Assembly: GCA_020740775.1 (NCBI GenBank)
Contig: JAHEWK010000002.1
Location: 2,046,001 to 2,110,000 of the forward strand
DNA from: Ilyonectria destructans
Taxonomy: Eukaryota > Ascomycota > Sordariomycetes > Hypocreales > Nectriaceae
DNA: 64,000 bases
Direction: 5' to 3'
This document shows positions 14,024 to 26,600 of this stretch, piece by piece. The notes below the pieces were generated by a model. The model ran no database searches. It worked only from the letters and a program-made list of their open reading frames with translations, and was not told the origin of the DNA. The translations under genes were made by a program, and so were the position numbers. Positions within the stretch are counted from its first letter, which is position 1, and every line of letters begins with the position of its first letter.

Positions 14024-16565
14024 TTACCAGGCGTTGCCATATGTGGAGATGGCTCCCACCAGGCCCTCTAGTACGGCACTGGCCTCGTACTCTGGCGGGG
14101 TTCCATAGTTATTTTGGCTCTCTCCGTGTGCATCATCATCATCTCCCTCGTATTTGCTTCCGTCGTACTGCGGATCAAGTTTCACCAGCACGCGTTCGTA
14201 TCCTATCCCCTTACGCGACGTCCAGGTATCCCGACGCCAGCGAGGGTCCAAACGCAAAGTCGTCACCTCCAGGAGCGATTCCTTCGTGTGCCGTTGCCAG
14301 ATCCGCAAGGTGCTGCAGGCCTTGGCTCGCAGCCGCCTCCACTGACGATGTCGGCCGCATTTGCTCCGAGAGCTTGTCCCTGATCCCGTCCCACACGTCC
14401 CCGGGCTTCTCCACAATGTCCTTAATCAACTGCGTCGCCTCTTCCCGCGAACTCTCTAGTTTAGACAGTTTCGCCAGAGACATAGCCACAAGGGATGCAA
14501 AGTGATTCACCAGCGGGCTCCGGAGGTACGTGTTTGCAAATAGGAGGTTCACCAACTCCTTTGTCGGCCACATTGTCTCCGCCGGAGTCGCCCCGGGTGT
14601 AAGGAGCGACACAAGCAGTTTACAATGCCAGTAAGCCAAGTGCACCAACGGGTGAGATGCGGGCTCGATATGCGCCGGGAGGTCCTCCCGATAGTTCTCA
14701 ATGTAGTCTGTCAGGATCGCCGCCATCGGCTGCTCCGTCGTCGTTGAGCCGGGCTGTAGTGTCGACACAACGTGTGACACTCGGTTCAACAGCTTTGACA
14801 GTCCTAAAAAGCGGTGTTAATACGCAATCGTTCATCATGTCCCACGGGGCTTATCACTTACGGACGAGGTAAAAGCACACTTCTCCCAATATGTTCTCCA
14901 AGCCAGGTGGCGCAACAACACTGCTGTCCGGAATATGCGCAGGCTTGCCTGTCCCTGCCGCATGCCAACGATCCATGAGAATCAACGACCACCAGATTCG
15001 GACGCACAACTGATCGTCCGAGTCTGGCTCAGAAGCCGATTCCATGGGAGTGTACCGCCAGAGCTTCATCGAATTGGCCAGCGCAACCGCCCGGGCCAAG
15101 AGGAATGGCAGTGTTGGCGAAGACCGCCAGTCGGCTTCAATAATCAACAGCAGCATAGTCTGCGCATGCACAATGTTGGCTGCCAGCGAGTGCGGAGCCT
15201 CACTACTCTCCCAATCGTTGAGCAGAGAGCTAGCGAGCTTTACATCCCCTGATGAAGTTGTCACCGCTGGGAGGGCGTTGACAAATGCAGTTCGTACAGA
15301 TGATGGACACTGTGCAAGCAATTCTTGTACTCTAGCCTTGCCGCTGGGCAAGATCGGATACACCGGCTGAACATTCGACAAATAACTAGAGATGGTGAGC
15401 AGGGAATAACCAAGGTTTCGTTGCTACACTTACATGTGGAGGGTGTCCTCGTCGATTTCCGGTACTTCATCAGCATCAGGCATTGAGATATCCATGGTCG
15501 CAACTGGAGGCTTCGAGGGGGTGCTCTCCGGTTTTATCGCTGAAGGCTGGGGCGCCAGCGAGCCGGTGCTAAAGGGGGCCGCATAGCCATCTGAAGCTGC
15601 CGACGACGGTTGTATCGATCGCTGCTCCGATCCCCAAGGAGTTTGTCGTGTGGGTGCAGGCGTGGTGAACTCGCCTGAAATGCTCGAGAATGGTCGCTTC
15701 CGGTTTGCATCATCACTACCAACGTGGTTCTGGCGTGGTCGATCTGGGACAAAAAGATGGTCGAGATCGTCCTGGCTCAATTGCCCCTCATTCTCCAGTT
15801 TGTTCTCGATACTATGGATACGATCTGCCAACTCTTTGATGTATCTGGGATGCAGTCAGTAATGAACAGACCAAGGAACGGTTGAGGAGTACCATACCCC
15901 TTGCTCGGTCCTCGTTTTTGAGGGACTCGACTAAACAAACATCGAATGGATGATCGTGCGCAACTAGAGCACGGGTTATCTCCTGTGTCTGACTGTGCAT
16001 CGCATTTGATTTTCTTCCTTCGGCACTCGTCACAGGCACGCGACACCTTGGATCGCTTTCTAGGCGGAATACTATTGTCCATGGAGTATTGCGGAGGCAT
16101 TGGGGGGCCGACCGATACGGGCATGGAATGGGGCACCATAGGATCGGTGGTGGGTGTGTCTTGCACATATGACGGGGTATGTTGCGGCTCGGGCTCGGGA
16201 TGGGGCATGATGTTCCTCAGATTGGGGTCTTCCACGTTCATATTGGGATCGGTAGTGGGCATGATGGGTGTACCGGCGAGGCCTTGGCCAAGCTGGGCTG
16301 CCAGCTGTAGCTCCTCGAGGTTGGCGGGGCGCGATACATGTTGCTGGGGAGTCGCAGGCTCGGTGGGGAGGTCGCCTTGATCGTGGTCCTGCACCTGCAC
16401 TTGCTCGGAGACATGGTGATCGGTGTGATCATGATGATCATGATGATCTGGCACACCGTCGCGCGCGCCAGTGTTGTAGAAAGGACCAGTTTCCATTCCC
16501 TCTGCCCCGGGGGAGGGGTATGAGATGTTGGCTTCGACCGCCTCCGGATCCCTGGGTGCACTCAT
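14024..16565 (-). CDS. Zn(II)2Cys6 transcription factor, Rgt1/RosA-type zinc cluster
   Basis: Fungal binuclear zinc-cluster regulator. Five exons on the minus strand: 16565-15898, 15844-15434, 15385-14862, 14803-14267 and 14202-14024, together 772 residues. The cluster is C178-x2-C181-x6-C188-x10-C199-x2-C202-x6-C209, followed by VPQKRGPSKGYIKEL and a short coiled-coil-like linker. The KRGPSKGY linker is characteristic of the yeast Rgt1 and Aspergillus RosA/NosA group, so a role in glucose-transporter repression or in development is possible but only inferred. The N-terminus has a His/Asp tract near residues 40-51. The middle part matches the fungal-specific transcription factor region in composition and length. 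The last intron (14203-14266) is chosen because it alone restores the frame to a plausible C-terminus; without it the protein ends early at TAA 14211-14213. Confidence 0.88.
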
Positions 16566-17871
16566 AATGGATGACTCTGAGGGACGAGAAAATCAATCGA
16601 TGGATGCACGCGGCAGCAGCAGCAGCAGAAGATCGTCTAGATGATGGGAGAAAATACGACGTCGGGTTGTTGTGTGAGGATTTCGTCACAAGCAGCGAGA
16701 CGCGCGCTACCGCGACTGGAGATGGGTCGCGACGCGACAATGAAGTCACTGGACAAAGCCATAGTTAGCAGCAGGCTTGACATGGCGACGTGATGTGCGG
16801 GCGCGATGGTCGACGGCAAAACAACACAGCACAGGATTTGGGCATTAACGCGGCGAGAGGGAAGTGCGTCGTGGGCAAAGCAGCTACGTCTGCGGATGTG
16901 GACTTACACGACGCTTTCTCTTGGGCTTCGGAGCAGGATAAATGCGATGCGACGGCGACGCCTCGACGGAAGAGGAAGAACTCGGCCCCGATGACAGTTT
17001 GCTGTGTGGGTGTTTTGACCTCAAGATCACGGAGAAGGAAGAATTTTTCGGGAGGAAATGCCCGGCCCACTTGTGCAAGCCGGCCCACTCACAGGTGCGT
17101 TGGCTTAGTAATCATATATCGCTCTCCTACAGTGTGATACACTTGGTTTGATCCAACTCCAGAGCTTCAAAGATGGGTAGGATCCTAACAGAATTATGTT
17201 GGCACCATATTCTTATTCTTATTGTATATTCAATCTATAACATTTTAACACTCTGAGATATCACTCCTACCTAGGATTCTCGATTGAAACGGCGAGAGTT
17301 CACCCTTGCTCAGGATTGAGGATGAGACAGTTCTTCTACATTGCCACTGTATGTCACATCTTGCACCACCTCCAAAAGATTAAAGTTACACGTGCAAACA
17401 TACAGCGGTCAGGCACTGTCACTGTTGACGACTGAAGTATTAGAAGAGTGTATTGTTTACAACCGTGACTGGGTGCTTCCCCAAATAAGCGGCGGTTCTA
17501 GCGCCGACGGCGCCAACTAGATCGATCAATGTAATTCACAACCCTTCCCGATATGGCATGCAGCAATCAATCGTAATGTGTTCGCTGTGGCCATGCTTCT
17601 CAGCCACAAGGACTCGAAGGGAATCCCCCTATTTAAGGGAATCCACCTGACATGTGCACTAATTCCAGCCCACTACTGGCAAAACGCCGATGACGTGACG
17701 TTTACGTGTTCGCCATGCGCTCAGCAAGCTCTTCTCCACGGACAGCCTAACATGACCTGATAGATGTCAAACGAGGGCATGCCTCAACTCACAGAAAGGG
17801 CTCGGACCTCGTCTTGATTGAGTTGCGTGCCACTGGGAAGATCTCCCGTTTGACAAGTGGATGCTCAGGCT
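16566..17871. other. Upstream region of the Zn2Cys6 gene
   Basis: Holds the promoter and 5' leader of the minus-strand regulator, with a short CAG repeat at about 16612-16630. Small open frames here show no recognisable product. Confidence 0.5.

Positions 17872-17900
<29 letters not shown>
17872..17900 (+). repeat. 29-nt poly-C tract
   Basis: An uninterrupted run of 29 C residues on the + strand in otherwise mixed sequence. On the minus strand the poly-G could form a G-quadruplex. It lies in an intergenic region with no gene within 1 kb. The run length is hard to sequence, so the exact count is uncertain. Confidence 0.9.
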
Positions 17901-17902
<2 letters not shown>

Positions 17903-18957
17903 GTCGGTCGGAGGGTCCGAGATTGTTGGTGCCAGGGTGTATGTAAGGACACAATTTTTGTTCCACTTCACGTGGCGGTGAGAGTAAACCCCATTCTGGG
18001 GAAATTTAGACTTCAAGATATGTTTATCGGAGATACCACCCTGTGAGGGACCGTGCTGCATTTGCCCAAATCGAGGCGTAGAGGTTTCGCTGTGATGAAT
18101 CTCGAGCTCCTCGTAGATAGCAACTTTGCTATCCAAGGCCTTAATTCAGGACATCTGAGAGACAACTAATTTCGCCAAGTTGTTGAAGCCAAATGAGCGT
18201 GTCTCATCTACTATGTAGCCGGTCAGTATCCCCTGTCCAACCGAGCAATTGAACCATTCAGCATAGAGTGTTCAACTCTTGCCAAGACTTCCTTCTGTCC
18301 GGGGTGGGGAGGATATTATCGAGAGCCCATGGTGCAGACTCTGCATACATCTAACACCATGCACCGTGTCCAAAGAAGGATAAGGCTGATGGATAGTAGT
18401 CTCTCGCTTGGATACGCCATGATATTCCACATGCAAAGGTATCGACGCCTTGACCGGTCCTCCCACCATGTCATCAATGAACTGGGCCATCAGTAGACGA
18501 GCCCCCCCTGGTACTATATGCCATCATGAGGATGGTGGAAGCACGGCCTTGAAGAATAAAATAGTTCTAGCCAGTACGTGTTTTCGGTGCTGTCACCGGC
18601 TCTTTGTAAGGGGCAAGGTGAAGGAAGCAGTAAATTAACATCCAGTACGGATACGACGAACCAACTGAAGGTTGCGGTGAAGGGTTGGGTTCTCGGCAGG
18701 CAAAACTTTGACCCCGATCGCGATGGACCAATGCACACAACAGCTGAATCACATGTAGGGGTGGAGAGCATGTGAGACAGCGTTGGTGGCGTGGAGAAAT
18801 CAACCGCCACGTGAAGTCTTGCATGGAGCCGGGGGCTTCTTTTGTTGACGCTGTCTTAGAGGTGTCTTGGATCAGCATGGCTCCGACAGATATTCAGGGC
18901 CAATCAGCGCCGGTACTTCTATTGTAGGAAATTTGTCGTGGGTGTGTGGCTGTCATG
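17901..18957. other. Intergenic spacer before the MITE
   Basis: About 1 kb of mixed sequence. The open frames on both strands are short and overlap, and none resembles a known product. I see no RNA gene or repeat in it. Confidence 0.45.
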
Positions 18958-19273
18958 GCCAGATAGAGTATTGCCATTCGCACACATACCTATTGCTATT
19001 TGCACACATAACTATATTATTAATCCTACTAATAATTATATAATATTATTCTAGAGTAGTTTAGAAGATAATTTTTCTAAAGACTAATATTTAGTATTTA
19101 TTTTTATTATAATAATATTTTAATTTATTTATTAGGTCTAATTTAATAAGAAAGATAGATATTTAGTACTACCTTTAACTGCCTTATATATAAGGCAGAC
19201 AGATACCTTGGCCAAGCTGATGCTTTAGTAAAGAAGCTTATACCTGTGTGCGAATAGCAATACTCGCCAGATA
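18958..19273. mobile_element. Non-autonomous hAT-type DNA transposon (MITE), 300 bp, with 8-bp TSD
   Basis: The element proper is 18966-19265, exactly 300 bp. Its terminal inverted repeats are 21 bp with one mismatch: GAGTATTGCCATTCGCACAC at the left end and the complement of TGTGTGCGAATAGCAATACT at the right. Both ends are flanked by the direct repeat GCCAGATA (18958-18965 and 19266-19273). An 8-bp target-site duplication is diagnostic of hAT-like elements. A 22-bp subterminal direct duplication lies at 18969-18990 and 18991-19012; its copies differ by C/T changes. The interior is very AT-rich, encodes nothing, and may have been RIP-mutated. A transposase would have to be supplied in trans. 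Confidence 0.9.
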
Positions 19274-21199
19274 TTGCGGCTCTTGTTCAGAGTCATGAAT
19301 GGTATGGTGCAAAGCAGTTGGACAACCAACAGGATACGTTCCGTGTGACGACAACGAGGAATGCGGGATTAGCATACGAAGCGCAAAGATGAGACGTGGG
19401 TGCGCTTTCGCAGTGTCTTTGATGTTGGGCGAGTCATGGAATAACACCACGGCAATGGAATGATTCTTCCGGCAGGATCGGGCGTTGAGCCGTCCAATGC
19501 AGTAGGGACCAGACGTCACCACGAAGCCCCTGACACGTAGTAAAGTCATCAACATTGGCTCCGACGACTTGTTAGCGGTGGCCAGGTGCCCAAGTCGCTG
19601 TTACAAAGCATCAACGGTCGCCGCCACGGTGTGATTGTGCTGACTGTTCAGGGCGAGACTCCACTAGCAGAAAGCCACTGGGTCCAGTCCTAGGACCAGT
19701 CCTGCGGCCAGTCGAGGGCGCCCGAGCCGCTTTCCACAGCGGAGAGATGAGAAGCCGAGAACGCGACTGCGACGCTGCTTGTGGGAGGTGTTCACTTTTA
19801 GGGGGGCTGTTTCTGACAGCCGCTTGCTTCTTCAGCGCGTGGCCTGGTGCGGTCGAAGCTAGGTGACCAAAGCAGACAGTGTCTGTCTGCCTGCACATGG
19901 CATTGGTCGAATCTACACGAGACGCAGGAGAAGTGAAGAAGTGACCTGTTTACTGCAGAGCTCCCACGTTTCCACGCTCCAGGCGGCGTGGCGGCCAATA
20001 TTGCTTTTTGTCTGCAACTCCTGCGCCAGTGCATCATCTCACAACACAAGTGCATGTTTGAAGGGGGCAGCAGCAGCAGGGCCACGGCCGGTCACGAGGT
20101 TTTGCTGATCACCACGTTGCGAGGCGGCGGGATGCGCAAACCCAAACCCAAAATCGTCTGACAACTCGACGTCTTGGGGCTAGACGCGTTCACCCGAGGC
20201 GAGGCGGCCCAGTAGGCGCGCAGATGCTGAGACATGGGCTTTGGGCGCTCTAGTAGGGGCGCTTTAGTTACTGCACTCTGGGCGCGCGGTGATCTGGCCT
20301 GGGTGATCCTGGGGGGAGCGTCGGTGCCCTGTAGCGTGCTGGGCGATTGGTGCGCGCCCAGAACTGTCAGTGGGGGGCGCAAATGATGTTGCCTTCTTGG
20401 GTCTTCGGCCGCAAGCGCACCGCAGCGCCCAAAGACGGCTGCTCCGGGGGTGTTTCGTCCGCTGGGCGGCACGCTGGGGCGGGGCGCGGTGTCTTCCGAC
20501 TCCCCCGAAGATTGGAATGGAAGCCTGGAAGCCTGGAAACCCTCTGAAGCCCGTCTCAGGAGCCTGCCGAGACGGGAGCCAGGCGGGATTGCAAATCACT
20601 GCAGGCGCGTCATCTCATCAGCCAGAGGCCGCCCTAAGAAGAAGCCACCGCAAGAAGCCATCCCCGGCGAAACCATCCCCGGCGAAGCCACGCGAGGGGC
20701 CTTTGTTTCCCATTCTTCAATGGACTCCTTCCATCCATCCATCCCTCGACTGTCCACACCCTGTCCCCGGCCCGTTTGTTAGTCAACCGACGACAAACAT
20801 GGACCAGGCTCGTAGCCCAGTAAGTAATAGCCCAGTCAACAAAGTACCGAAGCTGGTCAGGTACCCGGGCCGTAAGGGATCTTGTTAATAACTCCCGTCC
20901 CCAATTGGCTTCTCTTCTCCTTCCCCCGTCATCTCTTCCCTGCTCTGGCTCTGTTCTCGGTCCTCTCGGGATGGTCCCTCCCCACGCCCGCCATTCTAAA
21001 TACCGGACGCACCCTTGAATCCATGGCCGCTCTCCCACACTGTCATCGTCACCCAATCTCTCGCACCTCCATAATTATCTCTCGTCGATCAATTCGCATC
21101 CCAATGAAAACGAAATCATCGCCTCGCAGCTTTCGTCGCTAACCAGCACCGTCTACCCCGTGCTACACAGGTGCGCGGCTGCCCCATCAGCGAAAAATC
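19274..21199. other. Intergenic region upstream of the methyltransferase
   Basis: No gene is supported. Between about 21007 and 21170 one frame reads like protein (for example SSINSHPNENEIIASQL) but has no ATG. It could be a lost or misassembled 5' exon of the methyltransferase gene. A weak TATA-like CTAAATA lies at about 20996. Confidence 0.45.
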
Positions 21200-22096
21200 A
21201 TGTTGCTCTCCATGGACATCATGAAGGTGCGGGACTGGACCTATCTCGAAGATCCCCCGCAGGACATTGGCCCGGCCCGACACCTCCTCGAGGTCTACAG
21301 CAAGATCCCCTACCATGATCTCGACGATCACATCCGTCGTGTTGTAAGTCCCGCTCCCAATGGCACCGGCACTTCGGCAACAGAACTGACCAGACCCGCC
21401 CTCCACCAGCGAGAGAAGGCATGGTGCATCTCCCAGTACCCATGTGTTGGCCGATGGAAATTTCTCTACATCCTAGATCCCCAGGACCCTCGCTATCAAC
21501 AGGTCCTCTTCCGTCTCAACGTCGCGGGCTCTCGTGATGTTCTCCTCGACCTGGGCTGTGGTGTTGGCCAAGTCATCCGACAATTTCGTGCCGACGGCAC
21601 CAGGGGCTCCCAGCTAATCGGTACCGATTTGCAATCCAAGTTTATCGACATTGGCTACGACCTCTTCCAAGATCGATCAAGCCTTGGGGCCACCTTTGTT
21701 GCCGGCGACATGCTGGATCCCGACGATAAGCAGCTGGCCAGCCTGCGCGGCAAGGTCACCATCATTCACGCCGGCAGCTTCTTCCACCTGTTCAACTGGG
21801 TCCAACAACTCTACATGGGCAAACGTTTGGTCGAGTTTATCAAGCCCGGAACGCGAAACGCATTGATCTATGGCCGTCAAGTCGGCAGCAACAACCCAGG
21901 AGCATCCATGAACAGCGCTCGATCAGCATACCTCCACGACCAAGCCAGCTTCCAACGCCTCTGGGACGAGGTTGGAGCACTCACGGGGACTCGCTGGCAA
22001 GTTCAACTCGAAGCCACAGGCGAGCCAGCCTCCAAGCTGCCGGGCTTCAACCACAACACGTTCCCCGTGAACTTCACCATCTACCAGGTCTCTTGA
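21200..22096 (+). CDS. SAM-dependent class I methyltransferase
   Basis: Rossmann-fold methyltransferase resembling those found in fungal polyketide and meroterpenoid clusters. Exons 21200-21343 and 21410-22096 give 276 residues. Motif I is VLLDLGCGVGQVIRQF, followed by the acidic GTDLQSKFIDIGYDLF segment that would bind the SAM ribose. The N-terminal AWCISQYPCVGRW region is typical of the AusD-like family. The 66-nt intron (GTAAGT donor, CTGAC branch, CACCAG acceptor) is a multiple of three and stop-free, so an uninterrupted frame also exists. Removing it joins HIRRV to REKAWCISQYP, which fits the family better. The start is uncertain: relatives often have a longer N-terminus, and the in-frame sequence upstream stops at TAA. 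No neighbouring biosynthetic enzyme is seen. Substrate unknown. Confidence 0.8.
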   Translation: MLLSMDIMKVRDWTYLEDPPQDIGPARHLLEVYSKIPYHDLDDHIRRVVSPAPNGTGTSATELTRPALHQREKAWCISQYPCVGRWKFLYILDPQDPRYQQVLFRLNVAGSRDVLLDLGCGVGQVIRQFRADGTRGSQLIGTDLQSKFIDIGYDLFQDRSSLGATFVAGDMLDPDDKQLASLRGKVTIIHAGSFFHLFNWVQQLYMGKRLVEFIKPGTRNALIYGRQVGSNNPGASMNSARSAYLHDQASFQRLWDEVGALTGTRWQVQLEATGEPASKLPGFNHNTFPVNFTIYQVS

Positions 22097-23610
22097 GCAC
22101 AACGTCCCGGACATGGGGTCCATTTTTATTATCCCCTGCAGAAAGGAAACCCTTCGCGACAACAACATTGTCGTCTCCTTTCTTGCCCCAATCTGGGGGA
22201 TGCAAGAGACGCAACTTTAATCTCGACAACGACGATCTCCACCCCTGTCAGCCTAGTCAGCATGTCTCAAATTAGGCCGACGAGGCGACGACTCGAACTG
22301 AGCCAACCCATCGTCAACATTGAAGCCGCGATAACATTCACGGAACTCTGTTGTCTTTCGGCCTCAAAGTCGGTTTCCTCCCAAGAGTCTTCCAGACAGA
22401 CGTACGATCACAGCGGCGAATTTCGTCATGCGGCGGTTCAAATCTTCGACAGGGGTACGGTTCGGCCGCCCGGGTTCTTCGGCCTTATTGCCGCAGAGCG
22501 CCATCGCTTCTGCAGGATCTTGACCCCTGGTCATTGCCAAGATACCTTTTGCGAAACGCCACATGCACAATCTTCGGTCTCGAATTCGCGCCGTCTGTCT
22601 CTTGATTTGCAACGACACCTGTGTGAGGGCTTGCACACATGTTCGAGACTGACGAGACGACTGCATTGCAAACAGCTGGAACCATTATGGCGTTTTCCAG
22701 CCAGGCAACGGCGCCACAACTCGTGTCAGCTCCCAACAACCAGACCGATATAAGAATAGTCACTTCAAGTGACTCTATGATGATTAATGAGGCGTTCAAA
22801 GCATGTGGGCAATAATTTTTGTATTTCGGGGTTCAGCATGTGGAGCATTGATGGGCAAGTCTAGAATGAATGATGATTTCGACCGTACATAGCATAGCGA
22901 CGGAAAGGCCAACCTAGAACAGGAAATGCATAAAACTTTGGGCCACCAACAGCCCCCCTCCCCCGCGCTAGAAATCCCAATCTGTGGCATGGTCTACCGC
23001 AAATGTAACGTTTACAAGTGCGCCTCCCGGGGGATATCCATGAATTGGGCTGCTTACCCAGCCTGGTCGCCTTGGCTTTTTAGGGCATGGCTTAATGTCC
23101 TCATTACTCAGAACGCTCTGGTCCTGGTTTTGGCAATACTAAGGCTACATATGTACATGGGAACTCTCTTTTAGGTGTAAGTGCACCAAGGCCTAACTGT
23201 TCGAGGCCGTTCCACGGAGAATACACGACTAATGTCATTTAACTCCAGACGATGTTGTCGTCTTGATTCTTCTAACTAAAACTCACGATATGCGAGATTC
23301 AGAATACAAGTCATGTATTTTTGTTACTCATCATGGATCATACACCGTAGGGTAGCTCGTCCGCGGCTCAAGAGCGAAGGCGGGTGAATATCGGCTAACG
23401 CCCAAGCTGATTGCCCCTCCATGCATTCAAGCTTCCCACGTCCCTCCGCGACTCTGCCACTGAGACAAGACTCCAAATTCATACAACGCTTCGGCCCGGG
23501 TGCTTGTCGGTTTTGGCTGCTCGTATTTCTTTTGCCTATACGGCGCTACTCGTGTCTTGGTGTCTCTTTCCCATAGCTATGCACCCGCAGAGGATGTATG
23601 TTCTGCCAAA
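22097..23610. other. Spacer between methyltransferase and PAN2
   Basis: Contains the 3' end of the methyltransferase transcript and the PAN2 promoter. A 163-codon frame at 22262-22753 overlaps equally long frames on the other strand and resembles nothing known to me. No RNA gene or repeat is seen. Confidence 0.5.
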
Positions 23611-26600
23611 ATGGACGGAGATTGGGATGAGGTATGTTGGGCTAACGGCGCATTCGCGCTGCCCCGTTGCCAGGCTCTCTACCGTGCTTCGAGGCCGATG
23701 CAGAGGTAGCACCGAGGTCGCACTCGTGGCATTGTCCTGGCGCCCCTCTCGCGCAAAGGCGCTGTGTGTTGTGTGCCATGTGCTGACTCGTTGTCGTCGT
23801 CTCTAGGTCGCCCGGATTCAGTTCCCGCCCCCGGGCGTGCACGCGATGCCCACCCCCGTAACGACCATGACCTTCGATACCTCGCAAGAGCTCCTATGGA
23901 CTGGCAATGACTATGTATGCCGTGATACCGGTCCTAATTGCCTCGACCCGGGTGCTCATCAAGATCCTAGGGTCGCGTAACCTCCTTCTATGGCACCGAG
24001 CTGCAGCGATATACTTCATTCAAGGCACACCAGACCCCCGATGGCCCGGTGCGCCAGATCCTCGTCAACGAGAAGGGTGTTGTGGTGCTCGGTTCCAAAG
24101 ATGTTCACATGGCGCTGAGGAGAGGGCCACCTTTGTGGCATATTAGGTATGCGCTGGAGCTAGACTCCGACTCGACTATGAGTAGAGACTGACCGGCATA
24201 GACATGATGATATGAAAGATTTACGATGTATGAGCTTTACGTCAAAGGGGACTGCTGAGATTTTAGTCGCTGGTCTGCAGGATACGATGCTTGTCATTGA
24301 CCTCATTAAGGGTGATGTCGTCAAACAAGTTGGAAACCCCTCCCAACTGCCCGACTAGAAATGCTAACAGTCGAATCCAGGTGCCTACCGAACATCAGTA
24401 TACCGCCATGAAGCGTGGCCGTTATATTTGCGCCGCCACTAAGAATGGCTCAGTTGACCTTCTTGATCCTATTACCTTCGCAGTCATCAAAACCTGGAAT
24501 GCTCACTCGGCCTTAATCAACGACATGGATGCCCAGCACGACTTTATCGTGACCTGCGGATACTCTCTCAGACAGGGTCAGAACTACATGCTAGACCCAT
24601 TCCTCAACGTCTTCGATATCAAGAAGATGTCCTCAATGCCGCCGATCCCATTCCCCGCAGGCGCAGCATATGTGCGCATGCATCCTCGGATGCTGACGAC
24701 CAGTATTGTCGTGTCGCAGAGTGGCCAAATCCATGTCGTGGACCTCATGAACCCGAATACTAGCAACGTTCGTCAGGCAAATGTCCTCACCTACCTCAAT
24801 ATGTTTGAGATAGCACCCTCCGGCGAGGCCATGGCCTTGACGGATGCCGAGTGTCTCATTCATCTCTGGGGTTCCCCAACAAAGCTTCACTTTGTCGATC
24901 TCCCCACCCCCATCGAGTTCGCAACCCCCGAGGAGCCGCTTCCCTCTATTGACTGGACACCAGAGACGTGAGTTGAAGCGAGCTCATATTTATATTCACC
25001 AAGTTAATCGGTTTAGACCATTGAACTCGATCGGCCTACCTTATTACCGAGAAGTTCTTTCCTCATCTTGGCCGGACCTACCGTCTGATGTTGGAGCTCC
25101 TCCATCCAAGTACGACACGCAGTTTCTATCAGGGCTCAAAGCTACCGAGTTTGGCCTCTACGGTAGAAATACCCGTGGGCTTCGACGGAACCAACTCGAG
25201 GACACACGAAACGTCAACAAGTCGGTCAGCTCTGGTCTCAAGGCACCCAAGTTTCTCAGCGAGAAGGCGCGAGAGCTCGCAACATCGACACCGAAGGCCT
25301 CTGATGATAAAGTCGACGAGCTGGGTCATCCACTTTCTGAAATGGAAATCGAGAGCAAGAAGTCAGAGGTGCCAGTCATTTACCGCAATGTCGAGATCAA
25401 ATACAGCAAATTCGGTGTGGACGATTTCGACTTTGGGTCAGCATATTCTAGATTAGTGTACTTGGGGATGATGACTGACCTGACGCAGCTTTTACAACCG
25501 AACCCGGTACTCTGGACTCGAGACCCATATCTCGAATTCGTACGCCAACTCGCTACTTCAAATTATGCACTTTACACCTGTGATCCGGAACCTTGCTCTT
25601 CAGCACGCTGCCACTGCGTGTGTGGGCGAGATATGCCTGCTCTGCGAGCTTGGCTTCCTATTTGATATGCTTCAGAAGGCAGAGGGGTCAATTTGTCAAG
25701 CAACGAACATGCTGAAAACCCTCAGCAGCCACCCCCAAGGTATTTACATCAAAGAACGCCACTGATTAACCATTTACTGACTGGTGTAGCTGGCCCCCTC
25801 GGCCTGCTCGAGGAGGACCCCCACGGATCCTCCCTAAATGTCATGCTCCAAGGCTTGACAAGGTTCCTCCTAGACAAGATTGTTCATGATCACAAGTTGA
25901 TAAACCCAACTTCCTCTGCAATGGAGCAGGTTTGTTTGCCCATTTTAGCCGACATAGCTCCCTGGCTAAGTGCTGTTAGGTCCTTGCAACGTCTGCAACT
26001 AGCTCAATTCGATGCATGAACTGTAGGAGTGAGTACACGAGACCTGGATCGACCTACGTGAATGATTTGCTCTATCCATCAGCTGTAAGTTTCAGTCGGA
26101 CCCTCAACATATCTAAGTTAACCCCATCCCTAGAAGTCCGGAGGACGGAATGCAAAGCAACCACGAACCACCTTTTCTCAAGTCCTCAAGAATAGTGTCG
26201 AGAGAGAAACAACCTCAAAAGGGTGGTGCAGCAGATGTCAACGATATCAAACGATCGCGACTAGGAAAAGTATCCACAGTATCCCCGCCGTGCTTCTTCT
26301 GAACACTGCCATCACCAGTCAGGATCACAGGAGCCTCTGGTCAACCCCAGGATGGCTTCCCGAAGAGATTGGAATTATTGTTGAACAGGGGCAATTCTTC
26401 TGTTATGAAGGAGAGGATTTGAAACTCCACCTACAACGAGGGATGCACAACATTACGGTGTACTCGCTCATCGGTATGGCTATCAACATCGAAAGCGGTC
26501 AGACCCAGAAGTCGCATCTCGTATCCATGGTCAACGGTAAGTTATGGCCCACCAAATCGCTTTTGTATAACTGACGAGTGAACAGTTGGACATACGGAGC

